Origin: Kiritimatiellia bacterium
GTDB lineage: Bacteria; Verrucomicrobiota; Kiritimatiellia; RFP12; UBA1067
Length of the DNA: 64,000 bases
Assembly: GCA_017403825.1 (NCBI GenBank)
Contig: JAFRDO010000056.1
Location: forward strand, 1 to 64,000
Direction of reading: 5' to 3'
How positions within the stretch are numbered: position 1 is the stretch's first letter; each line of letters begins with the position of its first letter. The notes under the pieces are model-generated. The model made no database searches, was not told the DNA's origin, and saw only the letters and a list, made by a program, of their open reading frames with translations. This document shows positions 1 through 8,517 of this stretch, in pieces. The position numbers and the translations under genes are program-made.

Positions 1-1
1 C

Positions 2-2095
2 GGGCGTCTTAACGGCGAGAACGGAACAGAGAGCACGCCTGAATACCTCTCTGGCGCCGCCACTCGCTGCCTCACCAACCTCGTGTTTAAGTACGGCGTT
101 GACGCATGGATATGCGGACACGACGAGATGTACGAGCATTCACGTCTGACTGGCACGGAGACGCTGCCGGACGGCACGACGCGCCAGCATGAACTCAATG
201 TCTATGACGTGGGCATGGGCGGCGACGGGCTGCGCGGCTGCAACCGCACGGGGCATCCGAACCCCTATGAGGTGTACCGTGCGCACGTCGACGCGCCGGA
301 GGTGTACGACGCGAACGGCACGCTGGTCTCCGGCGGCAAACACTACGGCCATATGGACGTGAACGTGACCACCAACGCCGACGGGCTGTGGACTGCGACG
401 CTCACCCCGACATACGTTTTCGTATCGTCGAACACCGTCACGGGCGCGATTACCTTCGACCGTCGCACATACCCGGATACGGTCGTCATAACCAACGGAC
501 TGTCGGCTGACGTAGATCCCGGCATCCCCACGAACTCCGCTGCTCTTTGGTATGAGAATCCGCAGGCGGTAGTGTTGGCTGAGAACCTGCCGGGGCAGAC
601 GGGCAACTACGTTTCCGCCTTCCATGGTCAGGGTTCGGGCAACTACCTTGGCTTGACGTACTCCACCAACCCGCTGCAGTTCGACCTGTTCGGTGTTGAC
701 GGCACGAATGCCATTACGACGATTCACAGCGTTACGAAGTACGAAGTGTTCGAGCCCGGCTTCCGCGGCGTTGCGATTTCCGAGACGCTCGGAGTGGCGA
801 TGACGATGGCGTATTATAAAGGTTCTGACGCGGAACATTCGGACAACAAGATGTACACTTTCCCGCTTAAGCCCACGCTTGGCGGCGCAGGACAGAAGGA
901 AGTGTCGTTGCCCGGCACGCATTCGTTCGATGCGGCGGCATTCTCGCCTGACGGCAACTACCTGTTCTCAAATGCTCTCAACGGCGAGTCGAGCAACCAG
1001 TTCTATGTCAAGTGGCGTGTCGCGGTCGATGAAAATACTGGTGTACTTACACTCGTCAAGGTTGGCAGCATTTCCGCTGGCGGCCGTGGCCGCAACTTGG
1101 CGTATGCCAGGATCAACGGGCGCGACCTCGTCTTTGGTCTCGTTGACACGGGCAAGGTTGTCGTTATGGACATGACGGGTGATGCGGGTTGGACGAAATC
1201 AGATCTTGTTACCGGACTTCCGGCCCACAGTTATGGCTCGCTCTGCGTCTCCGGCGTTAATGCCGCTGGAGCGACCCCGCACCTGACGGTTGCGACCTCC
1301 ACCAACAACGGCGCGACCAAGATCGACGTGCTGAACGTCTATGAGCTGATGGTTCCGGCTACTGGTGCTGTCACGCAGACGCTCGTCAAGAGCTTTGACG
1401 AGGACGCCATGACTGCCGCTGGCTTCGGCGACATCTCCGATGGGAACCGCTACGGCAACACGGTGTACGTTACTGATGACGATACGACAATCTACTTCGC
1501 CCGTCCTGACGGAAAACTCTATGTTGCAATGGCCATAGCACGCGAGCCGCCGGCCGACCCGATCCCTGAGATCGCGATAGACGCTACGCCGGACGTGGTG
1601 ACGAATGCGATAGAGTCGGCGGCGTTTGCCGATATGGAGGCGGTCAAGGATGTGATCGGCGGGAGCGCAGTGGAATACATGAAGTTCAAGTCGTGGGCAG
1701 GAAGCGTCAAGAGCGCGGGAAGCGGCGGTGCAGCTGCCGGCGAAGCGGCTGTCGTGGCGAGTACGAACGCAGCGGCGGCGTATTTGTTGGGCGCGGAGAG
1801 ACTTTTCGAGAATGCGCCTAAGGTTGAGTTCGTTGAGGTGACGGTGGGCGAGACGGGGACTAGCAGCGCATTGACTGTTTCCGTTACGGTAAAAGATGGC
1901 GAGGATGCGGTGAATTGCATGGCTGAGAAGGCTGCGGCGTTGTTTGAGGCGACGCGCGACTTCCGTGACTGGAACGGCGCGGCTAAACTTGCGCTGACGG
2001 TGACGGTCGAGGATGGCGATGGCGCGACGATGCGCTTCAAGGCTGTCATCGTCGACAGCACCGCGACGCGGGCGTTTTTGAGGATGCGAAAATAG
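2..2095 (+). CDS. Secreted calcineurin-like phosphoesterase with beta-propeller-like and C-terminal surface domain (5' end missing)
   Basis: The reading frame is open from base 2, so the N-terminus lies outside the window; the GTG at 83 is internal. The visible part begins with a GHDE element inside Val-Asp-Ala-Trp-Ile-Cys-Gly-His-Asp-Glu, which resembles the last metal-binding motif of calcineurin-type metallophosphatases. About 330 residues of propeller-like repeats follow (for example SFDAAAFSPDGNYLFS). An Ala/Gly-rich linker then leads to a C-terminal domain of about 150 residues ending in RAFLRMRK. I infer a large exported or surface protein with a phosphoesterase head. The substrate cannot be told from this part. 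The C-terminal hydrophobic-Arg end resembles the ends of other secreted proteins in this window. The propeller assignment is by pattern only. Confidence 0.6.
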   Translation, partial: GRLNGENGTESTPEYLSGAATRCLTNLVFKYGVDAWICGHDEMYEHSRLTGTETLPDGTTRQHELNVYDVGMGGDGLRGCNRTGHPNPYEVYRAHVDAPEVYDANGTLVSGGKHYGHMDVNVTTNADGLWTATLTPTYVFVSSNTVTGAITFDRRTYPDTVVITNGLSADVDPGIPTNSAALWYENPQAVVLAENLPGQTGNYVSAFHGQGSGNYLGLTYSTNPLQFDLFGVDGTNAITTIHSVTKYEVFEPGFRGVAISETLGVAMTMAYYKGSDAEHSDNKMYTFPLKPTLGGAGQKEVSLPGTHSFDAAAFSPDGNYLFSNALNGESSNQFYVKWRVAVDENTGVLTLVKVGSISAGGRGRNLAYARINGRDLVFGLVDTGKVVVMDMTGDAGWTKSDLVTGLPAHSYGSLCVSGVNAAGATPHLTVATSTNNGATKIDVLNVYELMVPATGAVTQTLVKSFDEDAMTAAGFGDISDGNRYGNTVYVTDDDTTIYFARPDGKLYVAMAIAREPPADPIPEIAIDATPDVVTNAIESAAFADMEAVKDVIGGSAVEYMKFKSWAGSVKSAGSGGAAAGEAAVVASTNAAAAYLLGAERLFENAPKVEFVEVTVGETGTSSALTVSVTVKDGEDAVNCMAEKAAALFEATRDFRDWNGAAKLALTVTVEDGDGATMRFKAVIVDSTATRAFLRMRK

Positions 2096-2131
2096 CTGGC
2101 TGTGCATGGAATTGTGAATTCAAACATACGG

Positions 2132-2150
2132 AATATGTTATTGACATATT
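2132..2150. promoter_or_regulatory. Operator-like palindrome upstream of the 2159 gene
   Basis: A perfect 7-bp inverted repeat (AATATGT / ACATATT) with a 5-bp centre lies 9 bp before the ATG at 2159. A TTGACA-like hexamer lies within it at 2141-2146, but no convincing -10 box follows at the right distance. It could be a regulator binding site. No partner is identifiable. Confidence 0.35.
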
Positions 2151-2158
2151 AAACACCA

Positions 2159-4933
2159 ATGAGAAAAACGAACAAAAGGCATGAGAGCGAAACGATGGCT
2201 GCTGCAAATCGTTGTTGTGGGTTCATTGTGACCGTGCTGACGGCTGCAATATCGTTTTTTGCGTTGCGGGCGTCGGCGCAGGAGACGGTGCTTGGCGACT
2301 TCACGAAGGATGACAGCGGGTGGCGAGCGGCGCATCATCTGAAAGATGTAGAGGTGTCGTCGGCAGGAACGTCGTTCACGGTCACTGGCAATGACCCGTG
2401 GTTCCTTGGCCCTAAGGTTTCCATTCCGGCCGCTCCGGCAGCTGTCGCGAAGGTGCGCTTCACGATAACCTGCGCGCCGACATCCTGCGGCGGCGCCTGG
2501 GAAATATACCACGACCTTGAGGGGAAGGGTTACGACGAGAGGAAGAAGTTCGCGCTTCGCGCATGCGGGGCCGCGCCCTACACGCGGTTCTCCGTCGACT
2601 TGCCCGTTAAAGGGTTCTCTCCCGCGAATGGTAGCTTCCGTATCGATCCGCCGGCGCTGGCAGGCGAGAGGTTCACGATAAAGTCGTTCACCGCCGAGAT
2701 TGTCACGCCATTGTGGTCGTACAGTCCGGAGACGCCGCAGGAGCTGGTTCTGCCTGCCGATGCCATTGTCCTTGAAGGCGACGGCTGGCGGCTGAGCCAT
2801 GATCCCTCGCGCATGGGCGCGTTCCGGTATGAGTCGCACGGCAAGACCGTGGAGGGAAATCCTGGCGAACCGTGCGTGGTGCTGCTGAAGAACGGTACGC
2901 CGCGTCAGGTTGACTGGGCGTCGGTCAAGCCGTCGGTCGATCGCACGAGAGACGGTTTAAAGATGACGGCTGCGACACGCGATCCTGAAGGACGCAGATG
3001 GCGCATGTTGCGTTCGTTCAGGAAGGCGGAGAAGGGGCGTGCCCTTGCCATAATGACGCAGTACGACTGCGACGAGACGCAGGCCCTCCACGTGCCATAC
3101 CTTACCCTGTTCGCCGAGCGTGCCTCGAACGGACACAAGCACCAAGCAATGCTTTCCGGTCTTGAATATCTTGATGACGAGCCTTCCTCCAACACGAAGG
3201 ACATCAGGATGCCCGAGACCAACAGGCTCATACCTGCGATTCATCGCATCTGTGCGCCGTTCGCTGCGCTCACCGACGAAAAGGCGTGGCTCGCGGCGGA
3301 ATGGACGATGCCGCGTAAGCGTGAGTATTCCGTGGTTTTCGATACGCCAGACCGCCAGTTCAATTCCGGCGGACACCTGCTGGCGTTCTGGTTCCCAGCC
3401 GTTGGCGAGGCCCGTCCCGAATCGGAACTGAACCTTTACGGCGCCGAGCCATACTCCGGAGGTTCGCAGACTGTAATCTTGCGTGCGGGCGATGGCGCGA
3501 CAGTGGCCGCTGCGCTTGCGGCGCTGGTGCGCCGCGACAACCTGCCGCCGCGCGACAAGTTTGACGTGGTCGCAGCCCTAGGGTTGCTTTCTCACGGATG
3601 GCTTGATTCCAAGTTGCGCGACGGCACTCAGGTGAGCCATGCCGTCGGCTTCAGCCTCAACCAGGCGTCCGATGCGCCGGCGCTCATGCGTTGGCTCGCC
3701 GCACAGATCGAACGGCGTCCCGCTCCCGACGCGGCACTCGTGAAGCGACTGCGCGAAACGGCTTCAGCCATGTTCGCGGCGGTCAAGCCGGCGGACATCG
3801 GGCAGACGTGCGTTTCGCACATTCAGCGGCCCGTCTCGCCGCTTCTTGCAGGTGACGTCAATGCGTGGATCGCGGCGCGTGATGCGAGGCTCCGCTCCGG
3901 CACGAAGAAACTTGCCGACGGCTACCGCGTCTGGAAGGCTTCTGCTGGCGCCAAGTACGACTACGGCGAGACGCTTGGCGCCGCCGACTGCAACGGCTAC
4001 ACCGCGATGGCGATGGAGGAGATGCTCATAGATGCCACGTGGAGCGGCGACGAAGCCGAGATAGCCCGCGCCATCTCTGCGCTCGACAAGGCGATAGTCC
4101 GCTACAGGGGCACGGTTCCGCGCGGCGCCCAGCCGTGGGAAATGCCGCTCCACACGCCCGACATAATCGCCTCTGGACTGATGGTGCGTTGCTGCGCGTT
4201 GGGGTATCTGCTGAAGCCCGACGCACGATATCTCAAGGCGGCGCGGTACTGGGCGTACACTGGCCTTTCCATGGTCTATCTAGTTCCGCCGCCGTTCGAG
4301 TTCCCTGCTGGCACGGATCCGTTCGGTTGCTACGCGACATGCGGCGTGATGGGCGCGACTCAGTGGGATCTCGTCAGCTGGATGGGGCGTCCCGTGCAGT
4401 GGTGCGGGCTCGTCTATTCCGCCGCTCTCTACGACTATAGCCGCCTGTGCCGTCCGGAAGAGGCGGCGTTCTGGCGCAGGGTTGCTGACGGCATCGTCGC
4501 CTCTGGCGTTCGGCAGTCGCATCCTGCGAGCGAGCCGGACAAGCAGGGGCTTCTGCCGGATTCTGTGTATTTGGACGGGCAGACCCGCAATCCGCCTGCG
4601 ATCAATCCCGGCGACGTGCAGGAGAACCTTGCGGAAATGCTCGGGTCTCCTTACTACGCGCTAAGGGCCTTTCCGGGCGAGGTGCCGGTGCTGCTTCATA
4701 TGGCTGGCGACGCCACAAGGCTGGAACGCAAGGGAGACGTGCTTTCTTGCCGCGTCAAGGCATGGCCGGAGACGGAATCGCGCCTTGTTCTGACCCGTCT
4801 TGGTGCTCCCGTTTCTGTCACGCTGAACGGCAAGCCGCTTGCCTGCACCCATGACGCAGCGCGGCGCATTGCCGTCGTTACGTTGCCTGCAAAGGCGGAC
4901 GGCGTTCTCAAGATTTCAACAACAAAGGAGTAA
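2159..4933 (+). CDS. Secreted large protein, probable alpha/alpha-toroid glycan-active enzyme
   Basis: A 924-residue protein with an N-terminal hydrophobic export segment (FIVTVLTAAISFFALRASA). The ATG at 2195 would give a tighter signal peptide and is an alternative start. The first 200 residues look like a beta-sandwich or carbohydrate-binding region. The C-terminal half (about residues 440-880) is rich in Trp, Tyr and helical hairpins (GYTAMAMEEMLIDATW, AARYWAYTGLSMVYLVPPPF), as in six-hairpin toroid enzymes such as lyases and hydrolases. A short beta domain closes the protein. No family-specific catalytic motif was recognised. It is followed after 4 bp by a Tat-exported GH20-like gene, so the two are probably co-transcribed. 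The general role is inferred; the reaction is unknown. Confidence 0.55.
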   Translation: MRKTNKRHESETMAAANRCCGFIVTVLTAAISFFALRASAQETVLGDFTKDDSGWRAAHHLKDVEVSSAGTSFTVTGNDPWFLGPKVSIPAAPAAVAKVRFTITCAPTSCGGAWEIYHDLEGKGYDERKKFALRACGAAPYTRFSVDLPVKGFSPANGSFRIDPPALAGERFTIKSFTAEIVTPLWSYSPETPQELVLPADAIVLEGDGWRLSHDPSRMGAFRYESHGKTVEGNPGEPCVVLLKNGTPRQVDWASVKPSVDRTRDGLKMTAATRDPEGRRWRMLRSFRKAEKGRALAIMTQYDCDETQALHVPYLTLFAERASNGHKHQAMLSGLEYLDDEPSSNTKDIRMPETNRLIPAIHRICAPFAALTDEKAWLAAEWTMPRKREYSVVFDTPDRQFNSGGHLLAFWFPAVGEARPESELNLYGAEPYSGGSQTVILRAGDGATVAAALAALVRRDNLPPRDKFDVVAALGLLSHGWLDSKLRDGTQVSHAVGFSLNQASDAPALMRWLAAQIERRPAPDAALVKRLRETASAMFAAVKPADIGQTCVSHIQRPVSPLLAGDVNAWIAARDARLRSGTKKLADGYRVWKASAGAKYDYGETLGAADCNGYTAMAMEEMLIDATWSGDEAEIARAISALDKAIVRYRGTVPRGAQPWEMPLHTPDIIASGLMVRCCALGYLLKPDARYLKAARYWAYTGLSMVYLVPPPFEFPAGTDPFGCYATCGVMGATQWDLVSWMGRPVQWCGLVYSAALYDYSRLCRPEEAAFWRRVADGIVASGVRQSHPASEPDKQGLLPDSVYLDGQTRNPPAINPGDVQENLAEMLGSPYYALRAFPGEVPVLLHMAGDATRLERKGDVLSCRVKAWPETESRLVLTRLGAPVSVTLNGKPLACTHDAARRIAVVTLPAKADGVLKISTTKE

Positions 4934-4937
4934 TGAC

Positions 4938-6047
4938 ATGAGCAAGATGAACAGAAGGGAATTCCTGAAGGCTTCGGCATGCACGGCGGCGGCCGTCGAG
5001 GCGGGATTGGTTTTCGGCGATGCGAAGGCCGCTGCGCCGCTGCCGAAGCTCGGTGATATCCGAGCGTTTCTGCTGCACCTTGGCCACAACATGTGGTGCG
5101 ACTGGTTCCCGTCGGACATCAGCGCCGACGGCTTCAAGTGCAAGCCGGACACCGTCCTCCGCAACAAGGACGACCTCTGGCTCAAGGCGATCGACTACGC
5201 CGTGAAGAAGGGCGTGAACATGATCGTCATCGACCTCGGCGAAGGCGTGGAGTATCCGAGCCGTCCCGAACTGGCGATCAAGGGGTCATGGAGTCCGGAC
5301 AAGCTCCGTGCGGAAGTTCGTCGGCTCAGGGCCATGGGGGTGGAGGCGATTCCGAAGCTCAACTTCTCGACCTCGCACAACGGGTGGCTCAAGCAATACC
5401 GCCGCATGATTTCCACGCCGACATACTACAAGGTCTGCGAAGACGTGCTGCGCGACGCATACGAGATATTTGACAGTCCGCGCTTCATTCACATCGGCTG
5501 CGACGAGGAGTCTGCCAACCACCAGCTTAACATTCTGCACTACGCCTACGTCGTCGCGCGGACGAAGGAGATCTGGATGCACGACTACCTGCATCTCGTC
5601 CGCACGGTGGAGAACCTTGGGGCGCGTCCGTGGTGCTGGAGCGACTACGGCTGGCGGCACCCCGAGTTCCTGGAGCGCAGCCCGAAGAGCGTGGTGATGT
5701 CGAACTGGTACTACGACGAGTGGTACGGCGGGTTCGACCCCAAGACGAACAAGACCAGCGACCTGGAGCGGCTTGTCCAGTTCTGGGATCTCGAGAAGGC
5801 CGGCTTTGACCAGATTCCTTGCGGCACGAACTGGCCGGGCGAGGGTCGTCGTCGGCTTAAGATCGGCGCCGACGACGTCATGGGCAAGCTTGTTAAGAAG
5901 TGCCGCGAGGTCATTGCGCCGGAGCGGCTCCTTGGCTTTCTGATGGCGCCGTGGGAGTGTCTCAAGGATGAGGAGGCGCTCAAGGTGAACCTGCGTGCGC
6001 TCGACATCTTCGAGGACGCGCTTCGGCAGCCTTGCGACAGGACCTGA
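4938..6047 (+). CDS. Tat-exported GH20-like glycoside hydrolase
   Basis: The start is the ATG at 4938, preceded by an AAAGGAG ribosome-binding site. This gives an N-terminus with a twin-arginine motif (NRREFLKA) and an Ala-rich signal, so the 369-residue protein is probably exported folded. The body reads as a TIM barrel. The segment HIGCDEE, with Asp189-Glu190, matches the H-x-G-G-D-E acid pair of GH20-type hexosaminidases, with Cys in place of the second Gly. Family membership is therefore likely but not proven, and the substrate (HexNAc-containing glycan) is inferred. It sits 4 bp after the 2159 gene and overlaps the next lipoprotein gene by one base (TGATG), so the three probably form an operon. 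Confidence 0.6.
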   Translation: MSKMNRREFLKASACTAAAVEAGLVFGDAKAAAPLPKLGDIRAFLLHLGHNMWCDWFPSDISADGFKCKPDTVLRNKDDLWLKAIDYAVKKGVNMIVIDLGEGVEYPSRPELAIKGSWSPDKLRAEVRRLRAMGVEAIPKLNFSTSHNGWLKQYRRMISTPTYYKVCEDVLRDAYEIFDSPRFIHIGCDEESANHQLNILHYAYVVARTKEIWMHDYLHLVRTVENLGARPWCWSDYGWRHPEFLERSPKSVVMSNWYYDEWYGGFDPKTNKTSDLERLVQFWDLEKAGFDQIPCGTNWPGEGRRRLKIGADDVMGKLVKKCREVIAPERLLGFLMAPWECLKDEEALKVNLRALDIFEDALRQPCDRT

Positions 6048-6982
6048 TGCGCGGGCGAATAGACATGGTTTGCTGGAAGACCTCGGTCCTCTGTGCCGTT
6101 GCGGCGCTGCTGGCCATTGTCGGCTGCTCGAAGAAGACCGAGACGCTGACGGACGACTATGTCTTTGCGCCGGTGACGAACGCGGTCAGGCTGATAGGGA
6201 TACTTGAGAATCCGACGGGGGACGCTAATGCCGTCACGTCTAAGGTTCTTGACGTGCGTGGCTTTACCGCTAACGACTTTCGCCGCGAACTGGAGCGGTT
6301 CCCCGGCAAGGAGGTCCATGTATGGATGCCCGGGCGGCAGCATTGGCTGCTGGTTGGCCGCGCAAGCACCAACAGCGTATCCCTTGCGGCGGCGATGGAC
6401 GCGCTGGCGCTTGACGATGGCTGCCCGTCCTTGCCGGAGATATTTGCGAACTACGTGGGACGGCGCGAAGACGTGATGCCGGCGTTTTCGAACGATCTGA
6501 AGGGCGAGGTGGTGTCGGAGTGGTTCATGACCAGGGAAATACCGTCCGTCGGCTGGCTGGAATCTTCCGGCATAGACGAGGACATACTTCGCGCGACGCT
6601 TGCGGAGATACGTTCGATGCAGGTGGTGCGCAGGGTGGCGCTGGAGGGCGACATGCTGGCCGCCGAGGCGAAGGACAAGGAAGGGGAAGAGAAGGCAGCG
6701 GCGGCCTGGGCGCGTGCGCTTCTGCGCAACCCGCGCGACCTCTTCGTGCTGGAGCGGCTCGATCGGCTCGCCCGCAACGCCCGCGGATTCCTTGAGGTCG
6801 GCAAGGTGCTGCAGGCGATGAAGTGCTACGAGACTATGGTGCTTGTCAGGCCGGACTCACGGAACGTCCGCAGCTTCGGGCTGTGCCTCAAGAAGATCGG
6901 AAAGCTCGACCTTGCGGAGAAGGTGCTGGCCAGGGCGGACGAGCTGCGCAAGGCGGAGGAGCGTAAGGATTCCGGGAACTGA
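6047..6982 (+). CDS. Lipoprotein with C-terminal TPR-like helices
   Basis: Translation probably starts at the ATG at 6047, which overlaps the TGA of the preceding gene; the ATG at 6065 is an alternative. The N-terminus carries a hydrophobic stretch ending in a lipobox (AIVGC followed by Ser-Lys-Lys), so the mature protein should be membrane-anchored. A mixed alpha/beta domain follows. The last 110 residues are charged amphipathic helices with Ala/Leu spacing (AAAWARALLRNPRDLFVLER, DLAEKVLARADEL), typical of tetratricopeptide repeats. I do not recognise a named family. Tight coupling to the GH20-like gene suggests a supporting or envelope role, but this is inference. Confidence 0.55.
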   Translation: MRGRIDMVCWKTSVLCAVAALLAIVGCSKKTETLTDDYVFAPVTNAVRLIGILENPTGDANAVTSKVLDVRGFTANDFRRELERFPGKEVHVWMPGRQHWLLVGRASTNSVSLAAAMDALALDDGCPSLPEIFANYVGRREDVMPAFSNDLKGEVVSEWFMTREIPSVGWLESSGIDEDILRATLAEIRSMQVVRRVALEGDMLAAEAKDKEGEEKAAAAWARALLRNPRDLFVLERLDRLARNARGFLEVGKVLQAMKCYETMVLVRPDSRNVRSFGLCLKKIGKLDLAEKVLARADELRKAEERKDSGN

Positions 6983-6990
6983 AGGCGCGG

Positions 6991-7299
6991 TTAGTGTCCG
7001 GCACGGCCCGTCGTATTTGACGGGAAGCTGACTGCGACGCCTTTCTCGTCTATCGCATAGCGTATGTTGGCCTGTGCGATCTGCATCGAGTCGTAGCGCA
7101 GGGTAAGCGTCTTGGCCTGCATGTCCCACTTGTAGGAGTCCTTCTGGATTCCGTTGTACTTGGCTAGCGCGGCGACGACCGTAGCCTTGTTGCTTTCCGC
7201 CAGGCCTGGCATCAGAACGGTCATTTCGCGGACGTCTTCGCGGCGGCAGCCGGATGCGAAGGCGGCAAGGAGGAGGACGATGGGAACGATGCGTTTCAT
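6991..7299 (-). CDS. Small lipoprotein with an HMA-like fold lacking the metal-binding cysteines
   Basis: A 102-residue protein starting at 7299. The signal ends in a lipobox-like FASGC. The mature part (MTVLMPGLAESNKATVVAALAKY, written here across its length by pattern) follows the beta-alpha-beta-beta-alpha-beta rhythm of heavy-metal-associated domains. At the place where CxxC would be expected it has Ala-Glu-Ser-Asn instead. Its ATG overlaps the stop of the upstream cysteine desulfurase (ATGA), so the two are translationally coupled. It may be a metal- or protein-binding domain that has lost its cysteines. The fold call is moderate and the function unknown. Confidence 0.5.
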   Translation of the reverse strand: MKRIVPIVLLLAAFASGCRREDVREMTVLMPGLAESNKATVVAALAKYNGIQKDSYKWDMQAKTLTLRYDSMQIAQANIRYAIDEKGVAVSFPSNTTGRAGH

Positions 7300-8474
7300 G
7301 AGAATGTGGTCACGTTCTTGTCGGGGCCGAAGGGTGAAAGCTCGCGAAGGGCCCCGACGACCCCCGGAAGCTTTGCGAGGACGTAGTCGATGTCGTCCGC
7401 CGTGTTGTAGCGAGAGAGCGAGAAGCGCACCGAGCCGTGGACTGCCGTGAAGGGCACTCCCATTGCGCGGATCACATGGCTCGGATCGAGGGATCCGCTG
7501 GCGCAGGCGCTGCCGGTTGAGATGCATATGCCGAGGTCCGAGAGACGGTAGGCTATCGCCTCGCCCTCGATGTACTCGAATGAGACGTTCAGCGTGTTCG
7601 GCAGCCTGTGGGCGTGGTCGCCGTTGACGCGCACGTTCCGGCAGGTCGCCAGTATGCCGGCCTCAAGGCGGTCGCGCAGCGCGGCGAGTTTGCGCCCCTC
7701 TTCGGCCATGCCGATACGGGCGATCTCGCATGCCTTCGCCAGCCCGATGATGTACGGCACGTTCTCGGTGCCGGCGCGGCGGGAATGCTCCTGGTGGCCG
7801 CCAAGCATGAAGGGCTTCAGCTTTGTGCCCCGCCTGACGTACAGGAATCCTATGCCCTTCGGGGCGTGGAACTTGTGGCCCGACATCGAGAGCATGTCGA
7901 CTGGCACCTTCTTCACGTCCACAGGCGTCTTGCCTGCTGCCTGCACGGCGTCAGTATGCAACGTCGCTCCCCGCTCGCGGCAGATGTCCGCAATTTCCTC
8001 CATCGGAAAGAGGACGCCAGTCTCGTTGTTAGCCCACATCACCGAGACAAGAGATCCCGGGGTGACCGCTTCACGGAGACGGTCAAGGTCGAGAAGGCCT
8101 CCCGCGTCCACGGGCAGTTCGATCTCCTCGTACCCAAGGGCCTTGAGGCGGCGGCAGGGTTGCAGAACAGCCGGGTGCTCCACGGCGGTCGTCACGACGC
8201 GCAGCCCCGGACCGGCTGCTTCGGCGGCACCCCTTATGGCGGTGTTGTCGGACTCCGTCGCGCAGGAGGTGAAGATCACTTCGTCCGGCTCGGCGTTAAT
8301 GAACCTGGCGACTTCCTCTCTCGCACGGTCGACATAACGGGCGATTTCGCCGCCAAAGGCGTGCATTGAGCTGGGGTTTCCGTAGAGTTCGCCGAGAAAC
8401 GGGAGCATGACGTCACGCACCTCCGGGGCGACCCTGGTGGTGGCGTTGTTGTCAAGATAGCAGATCTTCGTCAT
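7296..8474 (-). CDS. nifS: Cysteine desulfurase (NifS/IscS, group I)
   Basis: A PLP enzyme of about 392 residues that moves sulfur from cysteine to an active-site Cys for Fe-S cluster and thio-cofactor assembly. The ATG at 8474 starts MTKICYLDNNATT, the classic N-terminal motif. The PLP lysine lies in SGHKFHAPKG. The catalytic cysteine sits in TGSACASGS on the long mobile loop of group I enzymes. No iscU or regulator gene is adjacent. A TATAAT box ends 9 bp before the ATG with no Shine-Dalgarno sequence, so the message may be leaderless. The downstream gene, an HMA-like lipoprotein, overlaps its stop codon. The assignment is firm. Whether the enzyme serves general or dedicated cluster synthesis cannot be told. 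Confidence 0.93.
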   Translation of the reverse strand: MTKICYLDNNATTRVAPEVRDVMLPFLGELYGNPSSMHAFGGEIARYVDRAREEVARFINAEPDEVIFTSCATESDNTAIRGAAEAAGPGLRVVTTAVEHPAVLQPCRRLKALGYEEIELPVDAGGLLDLDRLREAVTPGSLVSVMWANNETGVLFPMEEIADICRERGATLHTDAVQAAGKTPVDVKKVPVDMLSMSGHKFHAPKGIGFLYVRRGTKLKPFMLGGHQEHSRRAGTENVPYIIGLAKACEIARIGMAEEGRKLAALRDRLEAGILATCRNVRVNGDHAHRLPNTLNVSFEYIEGEAIAYRLSDLGICISTGSACASGSLDPSHVIRAMGVPFTAVHGSVRFSLSRYNTADDIDYVLAKLPGVVGALRELSPFGPDKNVTTFS

Positions 8475-8483
8475 TGGGCGGAT

Positions 8484-8489
8484 ATTATA
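8484..8489 (-). promoter_or_regulatory. -10 box for nifS, leaderless arrangement
   Basis: TATAAT on the minus strand preceded by TGC, forming an extended -10. Nine bases separate it from the nifS ATG, so transcription should start about at the start codon. No Shine-Dalgarno sequence fits between them. Confidence 0.6.
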
Positions 8490-8503
8490 GCACAAATTTT
8501 TGT

Positions 8504-8509
8504 TATAAT
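8504..8509 (+). promoter_or_regulatory. -10 box for dnaE, leaderless arrangement
   Basis: TATAAT ends 8 bp before the dnaE ATG at 8518. There is no recognisable -35 hexamer and no room for a Shine-Dalgarno site. It is back-to-back with the nifS promoter in a 43-bp divergent intergenic region. Confidence 0.6.
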
Positions 8510-8517
8510 ACGTCTCC

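Noticed and set aside
2141-2146. TTGACA as the -35 box of the 2159 gene
   Set aside because: No acceptable -10 hexamer lies 16-18 bp downstream before the coding region.
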